Assembly: GCF_000503055.1 (NCBI RefSeq)
Contig: NZ_AYVY01000002.1
Location: 105,959 to 169,958 of the forward strand
DNA from: Mesorhizobium sp. LSHC420B00
GTDB taxonomy: Bacteria > Pseudomonadota > Alphaproteobacteria > Rhizobiales > Rhizobiaceae
Length of the DNA stretch: 64,000 nucleotides
Direction: 5' to 3'
Numbering within the stretch: the first letter of the stretch is position 1; each line of letters starts with the position of its first letter. The notes below the pieces were generated by a model that saw only the letters and a program-made list of their open reading frames with translations, had not been told where the DNA came from and searched no databases. The position numbers and the translations under genes are program-made. Positions 45,656 to 53,274 of the stretch are shown here, in pieces.

Positions 45656-47026
45656 ATGACTGTGACACGGCCGTGCGCTTCGGCGCATTGTAGCGGAGCT
45701 GCTCCGCAAATAAATACGATCTGTAAGGCGCTTAAGTGGCCTGTTAGTCATCCAGTTGAAACGAACGACGCAAATGGTCCGTGCGTATGTTCTTGCTCAT
45801 GTCTTGCGTTTGGAACCCCGGTTCAGGTCGCAGAAGATGAGTACAGGGCAATCGAAGCGTTCAAAGTCGGAGATTCCGTTCTTGCTACCGGCAAGGATTT
45901 GAAGTGGCGTCATTCGAAAGTAACGTTTAGTCAGGGAACTACGGGAGCCTCGCGTCAGAAGTACGCGGTTGTTGTTGTCTATGGTGGGACAGGGTTAGTA
46001 GTAACCAGTGATCATGTGTTCCTGATGTCTGATGGTAGTTTGAAAACCGCTGACAGACTGGCGCCAACCGATGAACTAGTAAGCCCAGCAGGACAACCGG
46101 TTGAGATCGAGTCGGTTCACATTGGGGACTACGTGTCCGGGTTCCACCATATTGCAACAGTAAAGAAAGAGCCAAACAAAAACCTTGATCAGCACCTATT
46201 AAATACGAATGGGGTTGTGAGCGGAGATTATAGTCTCCAATTGTTCTACAAATCTGGAGAAGGTCATCATTTGATGACGAACGGACATGAGGATCTCCCT
46301 ATCGTGGGTTCGGCCGAGTACAGGAGGTTATACGGTGACTCTTCGCTTTCCGCCCCAAGATTGCGGGGCCAGGATATGATCTTGCTAGAGAAGAATATTC
46401 CGGACCCGTTTTCGGGACAGTTCATCTCTGCGGAGGCGATGAAGCTTTCTATTCCCGAAGACGCCGCTAGCTTTATTTCGGAGGAGGAGGCTGAGGCCCG
46501 CCGCGACGATCCCAAGCGCGAATTTAATGATCCAGCAGCTCGGGAATGGACCGAAGCATTAATAAATTTCTATCAAGTTTTTTTCCCGCAGATCTCGTTC
46601 CAATTTAATTGGGCCGACAATACCGTGAATGCATATGCTTGGGTACAGAATGGGGTACGCTACGTCGCAATCCTTGGCGGCTTGGTTAGAACTCCCGCCA
46701 TCGAGCTGGAGGGGATCTCCCTGGTCCTTGCGCATGAGCTGGCCCACCACTACGGCGGGAATCCGACGTTTCCTGGTGGACTGTCATGCGAAGGACAGTC
46801 TGACTACTACGGCATGCTGGTCAACATGCGTAAGGTATGGTTTGGTGATCAGTACATCACGGTGGCCGGCAAAGCGATTGCTCAGATGGCCGATTTTTTC
46901 GGGGTTCCAAATTCACCAAACGTACCAGGCGGCCACGCTGGGTGCGATCATCCTCCCGGAAGCTGTCGAATTGCTACTTACTATGCTGCAGTGAACCTGC
47001 AGCTGAAGCCGGGCTGTGCATCCTGA
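45656..47026 (+). CDS. Hint-domain protein fused to a thermolysin-type (gluzincin) metallopeptidase
   Basis: A 456-aa protein, unlike any complete family I can name. Residues 1-48 form a Cys-rich leader (C7, C12, C23, C43, C45, C47). A Hedgehog/intein (Hint) domain follows at 49-198: C49 opens 'CLAFGTPVQV', the block-B TxxH is T117-H120 ('VVTSDHVFLMSDG'), and 'DQHLLNTNGVVSGDYSLQLFY' (178-198) is the last block. The C-terminal part has H360-E-L-A-H364 and E379-x3-D383 ('CEGQSD'), the zinc site and ExxxD helix of gluzincins. Hint domains cut the peptide bond at their Cys, so leader release is plausible. GGGAGG lies 5 nt before the ATG. No signal peptide is visible. The gene overlaps the next one by 11 bp and has lower GC than its surroundings. 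Confidence 0.85.
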   Translation: MTVTRPCASAHCSGAAPQINTICKALKWPVSHPVETNDANGPCVCSCSCLAFGTPVQVAEDEYRAIEAFKVGDSVLATGKDLKWRHSKVTFSQGTTGASRQKYAVVVVYGGTGLVVTSDHVFLMSDGSLKTADRLAPTDELVSPAGQPVEIESVHIGDYVSGFHHIATVKKEPNKNLDQHLLNTNGVVSGDYSLQLFYKSGEGHHLMTNGHEDLPIVGSAEYRRLYGDSSLSAPRLRGQDMILLEKNIPDPFSGQFISAEAMKLSIPEDAASFISEEEAEARRDDPKREFNDPAAREWTEALINFYQVFFPQISFQFNWADNTVNAYAWVQNGVRYVAILGGLVRTPAIELEGISLVLAHELAHHYGGNPTFPGGLSCEGQSDYYGMLVNMRKVWFGDQYITVAGKAIAQMADFFGVPNSPNVPGGHAGCDHPPGSCRIATYYAAVNLQLKPGCAS

Positions 47027-47501
47027 ATTCAAGAGTGACGTTGTGCGACTATTTCATAGTTGCCGGACCTTTGTGACCCGCCGCAGGGTTGCGAAAGCGC
47101 TTGGCATTCCTGCTGGCTATATCAACAATTTCGTCTTTTCGAAGTTGTCTGATGAATCGTTTGTGGAGCATGTCCGTGTTTGCAGTTCTGATGACTTGCT
47201 ACTTCGAACGCTTACACGTAACCATAACCGAACGGAAAATTGCGACAAAATCCCTACGTGGCCGGGGAAATTGTCTGCCTTGTCTGATCAGAAAAGCTTT
47301 GTAGATGAAATCGAGCAAAAACTTAGGTTAGAGATTTGCGCGCAATGTAGTAATCGAAAATCCTGGGGCCCACGTGGGCTCTCAGTAGATGTGTGTGGGC
47401 TCTGCGGGTGCGTTTTGAAATTTAAGTCGAAACTTGCGTTTGAACGCTGCCCAGACGTTGCGGCAGGAATATGGGGTCGATGGCCGCCAACACGTTCATA
47501 G
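47016..47501 (+). CDS. unknown protein with C-terminal cysteine (zinc-ribbon-like) motif
   Basis: A 161-aa frame starting at a GTG inside the end of the Hint-peptidase gene (HPEFKSDVVRLFHSCRTFVTRRRVAKALGIP). The C-terminal part 'LRLEICAQCSN...VCGLCGCVLKFKSKLAFERCPDVAAGIW' has the C-x2-C...C-x2-CGC...CP...W pattern of small zinc-binding tails seen in phage and other proteins. The middle ('RRRVAKALGIPAGYINNFVF') looks helical. The overlap indicates translational coupling with the upstream gene. Function not recognised. Confidence 0.6.
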   Translation: MHPEFKSDVVRLFHSCRTFVTRRRVAKALGIPAGYINNFVFSKLSDESFVEHVRVCSSDDLLLRTLTRNHNRTENCDKIPTWPGKLSALSDQKSFVDEIEQKLRLEICAQCSNRKSWGPRGLSVDVCGLCGCVLKFKSKLAFERCPDVAAGIWGRWPPTRS

Positions 47502-47740
47502 TAAGACATAACGGCAGGCGGTGCTTTGTTCCGCCCTGCGACGAATGGGACGTGCTTACAGAAGGCGGGGTACTGGTGGCTTGCGTTTCAAAAATTGAGG
47601 GGATCGATCCGGTCAAAGAAGTTGGCATCGAGACAATGGTGACAGGTGTAATATTGCCATATCTTGCCGAAGGCCCCGCTGGCGAAACTGTCTTGTCCCT
47701 AAAGCTGGTTGCTGGGTCGTTTGGAAGCTCTGTCGTCTAG
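47480..47740 (+). CDS. small unknown protein at the end of the Hint-peptidase operon
   Basis: An 86-aa frame, MAANTFIVRHNGRRCFVPPCDEWDVLTEGGVLVACVSKIEG..., starting inside the end of the preceding gene (22-bp overlap); an ATG at 47471 would add three residues. No family is recognised; two Cys and a beta-rich pattern are visible. The overlap in the same direction supports a real third gene of the operon, but coding evidence is weak for so short a frame. Confidence 0.45.
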   Translation: MAANTFIVRHNGRRCFVPPCDEWDVLTEGGVLVACVSKIEGIDPVKEVGIETMVTGVILPYLAEGPAGETVLSLKLVAGSFGSSVV

Positions 47741-47886
47741 CGGCAGCGTGTTCATGCGGGCGGCGCGCGAGATTCCTGGGTTGGAAGCTAGCAAACTCTA
47801 TTGCCGATAGTGTCAGCTCTCCACAAAAGCTCACGTAAGTGCGAGACATCGCCTGCTCGGGCCGCTTTCGGATGGCGTCAGTCGTA

Positions 47887-49368
47887 TCATTGCAATCTAC
47901 TGGGACGGCCCGAATAGCTAAAATCAGCGGTATTATCTTGAAACACATCTTGGCAAATTCCGCTCACCACCCCGACCGCTTTTCCAGTTTGGCTGAGCAA
48001 CGGAGCACCGGCGCTCCCATTTGCCTGGGCCGAAGAAGTGGACGCCATCATCTCCAACGCGTACGCGAATTCACGGCCGCTTCTTGCCAGGCACGGAGGT
48101 GGCGCCGCGATTGTAGGACCGGCATCGGGATCAGCCGGGGCATATCGAAGCAGAATCGTGGCGAGCAAAGGTCGCAGATCAGAATGATGCAGAGTAGCTC
48201 GCAGTAACTCGGCTGGATCCGACGAGCTCTCCAAAGCAAGCGGCTGCCTACCTAGAATGGGGGAGGTTGGCCGCAAAATTGCTATGTCGTTCCCTGTGTC
48301 AAGCCCGACAAGTTCTGGCAAGTTGGCGCTCGGAAGATCCTGGATCCTAGACAGTTCCCACCTTAGTGGGGCTGATGGGCTGCAGCTAGTATTTGCGTAG
48401 TCCCAATAGATCTTGGCATCGAAGGGTCGCGAAGCCGATATCCCTCGGCCAAAGCTACCATTGACACAGAGAGCAGAGGTTGCCACTGCGGTATCCGTGC
48501 CAGAGATCGTCAAAAAGCCGGTGCAGAAGTTGACTGCAAAATTGTTTGTTATAGATGACCATCTGATCGCTCGAATTAAGCCAACGCTGGCGGCTGACGT
48601 CGCGAGTTCCGGGTTAAATTGGGAATAGAATGGGTCGTTGACGACACACGGGAGGTCCACGAAATCTTTCGGTATGTCATACTTCATATGAATTGGTGGA
48701 GCTGGTGCCGTGCCTGATGGTACAGAAGTCCCATGCAATATTGAATCTGTATCGGGCAACAACGCGGTTGGGTCACCTGGCCACGCCACGTTCAGGATGC
48801 GCACTATCTCGAAACTATCCGGGATGAGCTCCGCAGGTATGCCGTCCAAGATGATATATACATGCGGCCCTCGAAGAGCGTCAGTGAAAGTGAACTCAGT
48901 ATGGTCAGGTGACTGCTGCCTAAGGCGGGACTCTCGACCATCTTCATCAACTATGCGGGCGAATGGAATCCAGCTCGACCGACCATTGAAGCAGATGATC
49001 GCATAATCGCTAATTTGAATGTTTATCTTTGTGCCAAAGACGACCTTTTTAGCGTCATCAAGAAAATAAGAACCACCTCTGTTGCTTTTGATCATTTTCT
49101 GAGAGGGCGCTTCTGCAGTAATTGGCAGCCAAATAGTCCTGTTGCCTGTAGCGACACCTACAACGCTGACGCCTCCTGTTGCGACCGCGCGCTCTCGCTC
49201 TAGGTCAATCTCCACTTTGTTTTTGTCAAACGAAAGCCGCCAGTTCGAATCTGTTCCTTTAAGACGGTTTAGAAGGTTCGACAGTGAGGGTGTCGCAGAA
49301 AACGACCCTGACGCTTCAGCCGCTACTGCCGACAGCGCAAAGATGACAACAAACAGAAATCGTCCCAT
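47887..49368 (-). CDS. secreted trypsin-fold protein lacking catalytic His and Ser (pseudoprotease)
   Basis: A 493-aa protein with a signal peptide (MGRFLFVVIFALSAVAAEASG). The first 230 residues are of unknown type. The C-terminal half follows the S1 peptidase pattern: 'NFCTGFLTISGTDTAVATSALCVN' aligns with the His box, but TAAHC reads T297-S-A-L300-C; 'GNDIAIL' keeps the Asp (D361); 'ANGSAGAPLLSQTGKAVGVVSG' aligns with GNSGSPL, with A453 at the Ser position. With His and Ser both replaced, proteolysis is unlikely; a binding or regulatory role is more probable. It is convergent with the Hint-peptidase operon, so a functional link to that peptidase is possible but unproven. Confidence 0.75.
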   Translation of the reverse strand: MGRFLFVVIFALSAVAAEASGSFSATPSLSNLLNRLKGTDSNWRLSFDKNKVEIDLERERAVATGGVSVVGVATGNRTIWLPITAEAPSQKMIKSNRGGSYFLDDAKKVVFGTKINIQISDYAIICFNGRSSWIPFARIVDEDGRESRLRQQSPDHTEFTFTDALRGPHVYIILDGIPAELIPDSFEIVRILNVAWPGDPTALLPDTDSILHGTSVPSGTAPAPPIHMKYDIPKDFVDLPCVVNDPFYSQFNPELATSAASVGLIRAIRWSSITNNFAVNFCTGFLTISGTDTAVATSALCVNGSFGRGISASRPFDAKIYWDYANTSCSPSAPLRWELSRIQDLPSANLPELVGLDTGNDIAILRPTSPILGRQPLALESSSDPAELLRATLHHSDLRPLLATILLRYAPADPDAGPTIAAPPPCLARSGREFAYALEMMASTSSAQANGSAGAPLLSQTGKAVGVVSGICQDVFQDNTADFSYSGRPSRLQ

Positions 49369-49576
49369 TGCAGTTCCCCTTTTTAAATGGAGCTATGATC
49401 TGATAAATGGAGAGACGCCTTTCCCTTAGGCGAAGAATTGGAATTGCTTCAGCCCATGCACCTATCACAAATTGGTCTATAAGCAGTATGCCAGTTGACA
49501 ACTATATCTGCCAGTGTTTTCTTGTCGTGCATGGAACCTCGGTGCACTTCTGCCGGCGACCGCTGGGAGCATGAGA

Positions 49577-49942
49577 ATGACTCGAACGTTACTGCGAATT
49601 GCGGCGATTGTGTTTTTGGTTGGGCAACTTTCGTTTTCCTTCTTTGACCCGTCGTTTGGTTCAAGTCTGTGTGAATGGGTCAAGACTGATCCGAGTAGCA
49701 CAGATTTCGGCTGCAAATCGGGTTACAAATTGTCTGGAGTACAGTATATTTTTGGAGGGCCGGCAGAAATCAGCGTGTATTGCTGCTCGACGAGTTCGCT
49801 TGACAAATGTACGCCCAACGACACCTGCCATGTAGTGAATCCCGAGGTGAATAAAATCTGCCTCGTTGAGGGGCGTAGCGGCCAATATATCTCTGTGACT
49901 CCCAAGGGTGGGGGCGACGTTTGCCTTTGCAAATGTGGATAG
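49577..49942 (+). CDS. secreted cysteine-rich protein related to the Hint protein's leader
   Basis: A 121-aa protein with an N-terminal signal peptide (TLLRIAAIVFLVGQLSFS) and ten cysteines in the mature part. The last 45 residues show C78-x5-C84-x10-C95-x20-C116-x-C118-x-C120, nearly the spacing of the Hint-peptidase leader (C7-x4-C12-x10-C23-x19-C43-x-C45-x-C47). Residues around the third Cys also match ('NPEVNKIC' against 'APQINTIC'). The protein ends one residue after the last Cys, just where the Hint domain would begin. The start is the ATG with GGGAG 7 nt upstream; an ATG six bases earlier is too close to it. The gene is divergent from the pseudoprotease. Confidence 0.7.
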   Translation: MTRTLLRIAAIVFLVGQLSFSFFDPSFGSSLCEWVKTDPSSTDFGCKSGYKLSGVQYIFGGPAEISVYCCSTSSLDKCTPNDTCHVVNPEVNKICLVEGRSGQYISVTPKGGGDVCLCKCG

Positions 49943-50341
49943 TTGACGACGAGAAATTCTGCCCCCAACCATGCCCTGCTCAGAGGCTGCGGTGACGAGC
50001 ACGGCAAACAACTAACCGGCCGCGATCATCCGCGCCGCGTTACGCCAATTTCGCACGATGTCCCTCCGACCGGCGAGCTCCGCATGTTCGCCTGTTGCTC
50101 GCCGAGTTCATTACTAGGTTTGATTTCGTGTTCCTGATATGTTCTGATGAGTGTGCTAAGCGCAACACGCCCGACATCCTCGCATCTGTTGTCGAAAAAC
50201 TCCCCTGGTAACAGAGAAGCGCCGTGCAACTTTCGACTAGGTGCCCGCCCCTGATCCGGCGGGACTTTTCATTTTCGCGTATTGGAAAACAGGTTGTTAT
50301 GTATGTAGTCTGACCGGACGGGCTTAAGAGTGGGGGAAATG
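49943..50341. other. intergenic region, Cys-rich gene to DUF4747 gene
   Basis: About 400 bp of mixed composition with no gene I can support. It probably contains the promoter of the DUF4747 gene pair. A run GTTATGTATGTAGTCTGACC near 50300 may be part of it, but no clear -35/-10 pair stands out. Confidence 0.5.
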
Positions 50342-51214
50342 ATGGCACGTAAAATCAAAATATCGGCGTCTGCATTGAATATCCGTCTGCATCCGCACAG
50401 TGTCGAAATCTACGCAAGCTGGATCGAGTTGATTTTTTCCAAAAAGCTGATTGCGCAGGTGTATGGGGATAGGCATGGCATGATATCAATGCTTGACCGA
50501 ACTGAATCAGAGGACGGAAAAATATCAGGAATCATAACAACGTTTGTGAAGCTCGACGATGGAGGAACTTGGTTCAATACAGAGCAATTGACTGAGGCTA
50601 CTGACGAGCAGGTCTCAAAGGTGAGCATTCCGCCAAATATTTATCCAAACTCGTCCACGTTTTACTTTCTTTTCGACACCATCGACCACAGGCTGTACTT
50701 TCAGACGTATTCAAAAGGTGGAAATATATTTACGCCAACGTCCGCTCTTCGATTCTTTGGTAGGCTGGCTAGAGACCTTGACGTTATGGGACGCTTTGGT
50801 GAAGCAAAAATCTCTCTTGTGCAGGATGAGGCGTCTCTAGAAAGGATGTTTTCGATCAAAAGAATAAAAGAGATAGAAATAACGATACTAAAGCCAAATA
50901 CTGACATTTTTGATGACGACTTCGAAAAGAATATTGAGAAGCACCTTGAGGACACTAAGAGTAGCCAATTCACTGTGATTTACAGGGCGGAAGCAAACGG
51001 CTCAATCAAGCCCGATGATGACATAAACAAAATCAGTAAGGTTGCACTCGAAAACGGATCAGTGAATGTCATCGGTCGCGATGAGAGAGGGGCGGTCCGG
51101 CTCAACAGTGGCCAATTTCCGCAGGACTTGCATGACAGATTCGATCCCGATGCTCAAAGTGAGCGAAACGCATTCCTCGGGCTGATCCCGCCTCGCGCCC
51201 AGGCGAACGAGTAG
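50342..51214 (+). CDS. DUF4747 family protein
   Basis: A 290-aa protein, MARKIKISASALNIRLHPHSVEIYASWIELIFSKKLIAQVYGDRHGM..., with the DUF4747 pattern: 'LNI-LHPH' start, 'YGDRHGMISML', 'TWFNTEQLTEATDEQVSKVSIPPNIYPNSSTFYFLFDTIDHRLYFQTY' and 'ALENGSVNVIGRDERGAV'. The family's function is not established. Codon use is AT-rich compared with the core genes, suggesting transfer. GGGGG lies 5 nt before the ATG (an ATG three bases upstream is equally possible). The next gene starts 3 bp after its stop, so the two are a pair. Confidence 0.82.
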   Translation: MARKIKISASALNIRLHPHSVEIYASWIELIFSKKLIAQVYGDRHGMISMLDRTESEDGKISGIITTFVKLDDGGTWFNTEQLTEATDEQVSKVSIPPNIYPNSSTFYFLFDTIDHRLYFQTYSKGGNIFTPTSALRFFGRLARDLDVMGRFGEAKISLVQDEASLERMFSIKRIKEIEITILKPNTDIFDDDFEKNIEKHLEDTKSSQFTVIYRAEANGSIKPDDDINKISKVALENGSVNVIGRDERGAVRLNSGQFPQDLHDRFDPDAQSERNAFLGLIPPRAQANE

Positions 51215-51216
51215 CC

Positions 51217-51780
51217 ATGTTTGGGCAATGGTCCACGCTCTTCAGGTGGCTACGACGGTATCTCCGATCGTATGGCGGATTCCGAGGGATAGCCGCGTCC
51301 CCATTTTTCGGAATCGCGATCATCATTTCTGCGCTCAACTACTCACAGTGGGTTCAACCGGCTTGGGTCGAGAAAGTCGAAACGTTCATACCAAGTCTCC
51401 TAGGATTCAGCCTTGGAACCTATGCGATACTATTCAGCATCATGACGGGGCGTTTGAAAGGTGCGCTGCGTCAAGTAAATGCACCTAATGGGGTAAGCTA
51501 TTTGGAAGCCATCAACGCAACGTTCTTTCACTTCATATTCGTGCAAGTCTTGTCGTTGATATGGGCGTTTCTGTTTCAAGGCACCTGGCTTTTCGACCTA
51601 GTGCGGCTTTTCGAAAAAACCTGCCCGTCGATCGAGGCCGTTTTTCACATATCCTCTCGCATAGGATCTTTCATTGGCTGCTTTCTGCTTGTCTATTCCA
51701 TCTTGCTAATGATCGCCGCCGCCTTGGCGGTTTACCGTCTAGCCATGATAAAAGACCCCAGCGAAGGCGCAAAGGAATGA
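51217..51780 (+). CDS. four-helix membrane protein paired with DUF4747 protein
   Basis: A 187-aa protein with four likely membrane helices: about 25-42 (FRGIAASPFFGIAIIISAL), 58-76 (FIPSLLGFSLGTYAILFSIM), 97-123 (INATFFHFIFVQVLSLIWAFLFQ) and 150-175 (GSFIGCFLLVYSILLMIAAALAVYRLA). The N-terminus is basic. It starts 3 bp after the DUF4747 stop. The pairing of a soluble unknown with a small membrane protein, beside a tRNA gene, resembles abortive-infection-type defence units, but nothing in the sequence proves that. Confidence 0.75.
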   Translation: MFGQWSTLFRWLRRYLRSYGGFRGIAASPFFGIAIIISALNYSQWVQPAWVEKVETFIPSLLGFSLGTYAILFSIMTGRLKGALRQVNAPNGVSYLEAINATFFHFIFVQVLSLIWAFLFQGTWLFDLVRLFEKTCPSIEAVFHISSRIGSFIGCFLLVYSILLMIAAALAVYRLAMIKDPSEGAKE

Positions 51781-51850
51781 AAGCGGACCAGCGAATTCAT
51801 GGCCGGAAAAGTGTTCCGGACGCATTGCAACGGTTGGCAAAAGGCAAGTT

Positions 51851-51924
51851 TGGCTGGGGAACCTGGATTCGAACCAGGACTAACGGAGTCAGAGTCCGTG
51901 GGTCTACCGTTAACCTATTCCCCA
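51851..51924 (-). tRNA. tRNA-Gln (anticodon CUG)
   Basis: A 74-nt tRNA on the minus strand. The acceptor stem TGGGGAA pairs with TTCCCCA, followed by discriminator G and an encoded CCA. The anticodon loop CTCTGAC between ACGGA and TCCGT gives anticodon CTG, reading CAG. The T-arm has GGTTCGAATCC. Its 3' end faces the low-GC stretch, the usual side for integrated elements. Confidence 0.95.
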
Positions 51925-52042
51925 GCAGGCGTGGCTGTTGAAAACCGCGCGGCAGGGCGACGATGTCGCCGCGCGTGCCTTGTAGCCGCCGCCGGAAAAT
52001 AGTCAACCCTGTGTCTGGGTTCAAATGTCGCGTTCAGGCGCC

Positions 52043-52975
52043 TCAACTCTCACCCCGGCTGTATTGCGAGTGCTCGAAAAACAGCACCACGCCGAGCGCG
52101 ATCAGCAGCGGGATGATCAGGTAGAACAGGCGGAACACCAGGAGCGCCGCCAGTACGCCGACCTGGTCCATATGCGACAAACCTGCAAGGAACACCACCT
52201 CGAACACGCCGAGCCCGCCTGGCGCATGCGAGATCTGCGCGATCGAGAACGACACCAGGAAGACGCCGAGCACGATGAAATAGCCGGGATTGCCGGTGGC
52301 GGGCAGGGCGAAGAAGATGATCGCCGCCGCCGCCAGCAGCTCGATCGGGCCGACCAGCAATTGCCGCGCCACGATCGGCAGCGCCGGGTAGTGCAGCTGA
52401 AAGCTGCCTATCCTCAGCGGCCTCAGATGCAGCCAGCTGCCGAAGACATAGGCCGCCACCACCAGCAGCATGGCAAGGCCGGCCGCCTGCGCCAGCCGGT
52501 GATGCGGCGTGCCGGAAAACCGGTCGATCACCTCGGGCTCGAGCAGCAGGACGATGCTTGAGACGAACAGTGTCGACAGCACGAAGGTGATCCAGCAGAT
52601 CGCCACCAGAACGCCGACATCTTGCCCGGTCAGGCCCTTGGTGCCGTAGGCGCGGTAGCGGATCACCGCACCGGAAAACACCGAGCCGCCGATATTGTGC
52701 GACAGCGCGTAGGTGGTGAATGAGCAGAAGGTGACGAACAGCCACGAGACTCGTCTGCCGATGTGCAGAAGCGCGATGTGGTCGTAGCCGGCGAGCGAGG
52801 CATAGGCAATGACCGAGCTCAGCGCCGCCAGCACCCAGCCGCGCGCCGGGATGGCGACGATGCCGTCCCAGACGTCGTCGAGCGAGATGCCGCGCAATTC
52901 GTGCAGCAACAGCCACAGCGAAAACACCACCGCGGCGATGCCGATGACGGGCCAGAAATAGCGCCTCCAGTTCAT
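52043..52975 (-). CDS. YbhN/UPF0104 family (lysylphosphatidylglycerol synthase TM-region-like) membrane protein
   Basis: A 310-aa protein with eight or so membrane helices matching the flippase-like half of MprF: 'TYALSHNIGGSVFSGAVIRYRAYGTKGLTGQDVGVLVAICWITFVL', 'GPIELLAAAAIIFFALP' and 'SFSIAQISHAPGGLGVFEVVFLAGL'. The aminoacyl-transfer domain of MprF is absent, so it is a stand-alone membrane module of unknown substrate. No operon partners are seen. Confidence 0.85.
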   Translation of the reverse strand: MNWRRYFWPVIGIAAVVFSLWLLLHELRGISLDDVWDGIVAIPARGWVLAALSSVIAYASLAGYDHIALLHIGRRVSWLFVTFCSFTTYALSHNIGGSVFSGAVIRYRAYGTKGLTGQDVGVLVAICWITFVLSTLFVSSIVLLLEPEVIDRFSGTPHHRLAQAAGLAMLLVVAAYVFGSWLHLRPLRIGSFQLHYPALPIVARQLLVGPIELLAAAAIIFFALPATGNPGYFIVLGVFLVSFSIAQISHAPGGLGVFEVVFLAGLSHMDQVGVLAALLVFRLFYLIIPLLIALGVVLFFEHSQYSRGES

Positions 52976-53274
52976 GGCGTGAGGATCATGCGTTACAGCC
53001 CGTACCCTTTTTCCGGTTCGCAGCAGGAAAACCGCCCGCGGTCCCGAATGGTTTCGCCCTCCATTTCAGAAATGCCTCATTGAAGCCGGCTATTCAACCG
53101 GGAAGGCGCGCCATCATCGGGCCGAGGGCACGGGCGAGACAATGCCGCCGGCAAAATTCGCCGCGAGCACTCTTGGTGATCCGGCCCGGCGCTGATAGTC
53201 TGGCGGCAACTTGAACATGTAAATGCGCCTGCTGCGTCCGGTCTCCGGTTCGCGCGGCGCCGGAAGGAACCACA

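Noticed and set aside
47725-47790. tRNA-like text (GTCGTCTAGCGGCAG...) after the Hint operon
   Set aside because: No matching acceptor stem, anticodon stem or T-loop GTTCGA at the right distance; not a tRNA.
51799-52002. Open frames overlapping tRNA-Gln
   Set aside because: They translate through the tRNA and have no ribosome binding site or homology features.
52025-52561. 178-residue plus-strand frame opposite the YbhN-like gene
   Set aside because: Charged low-complexity antisense translation; the minus-strand gene has clear membrane helices and family motifs.
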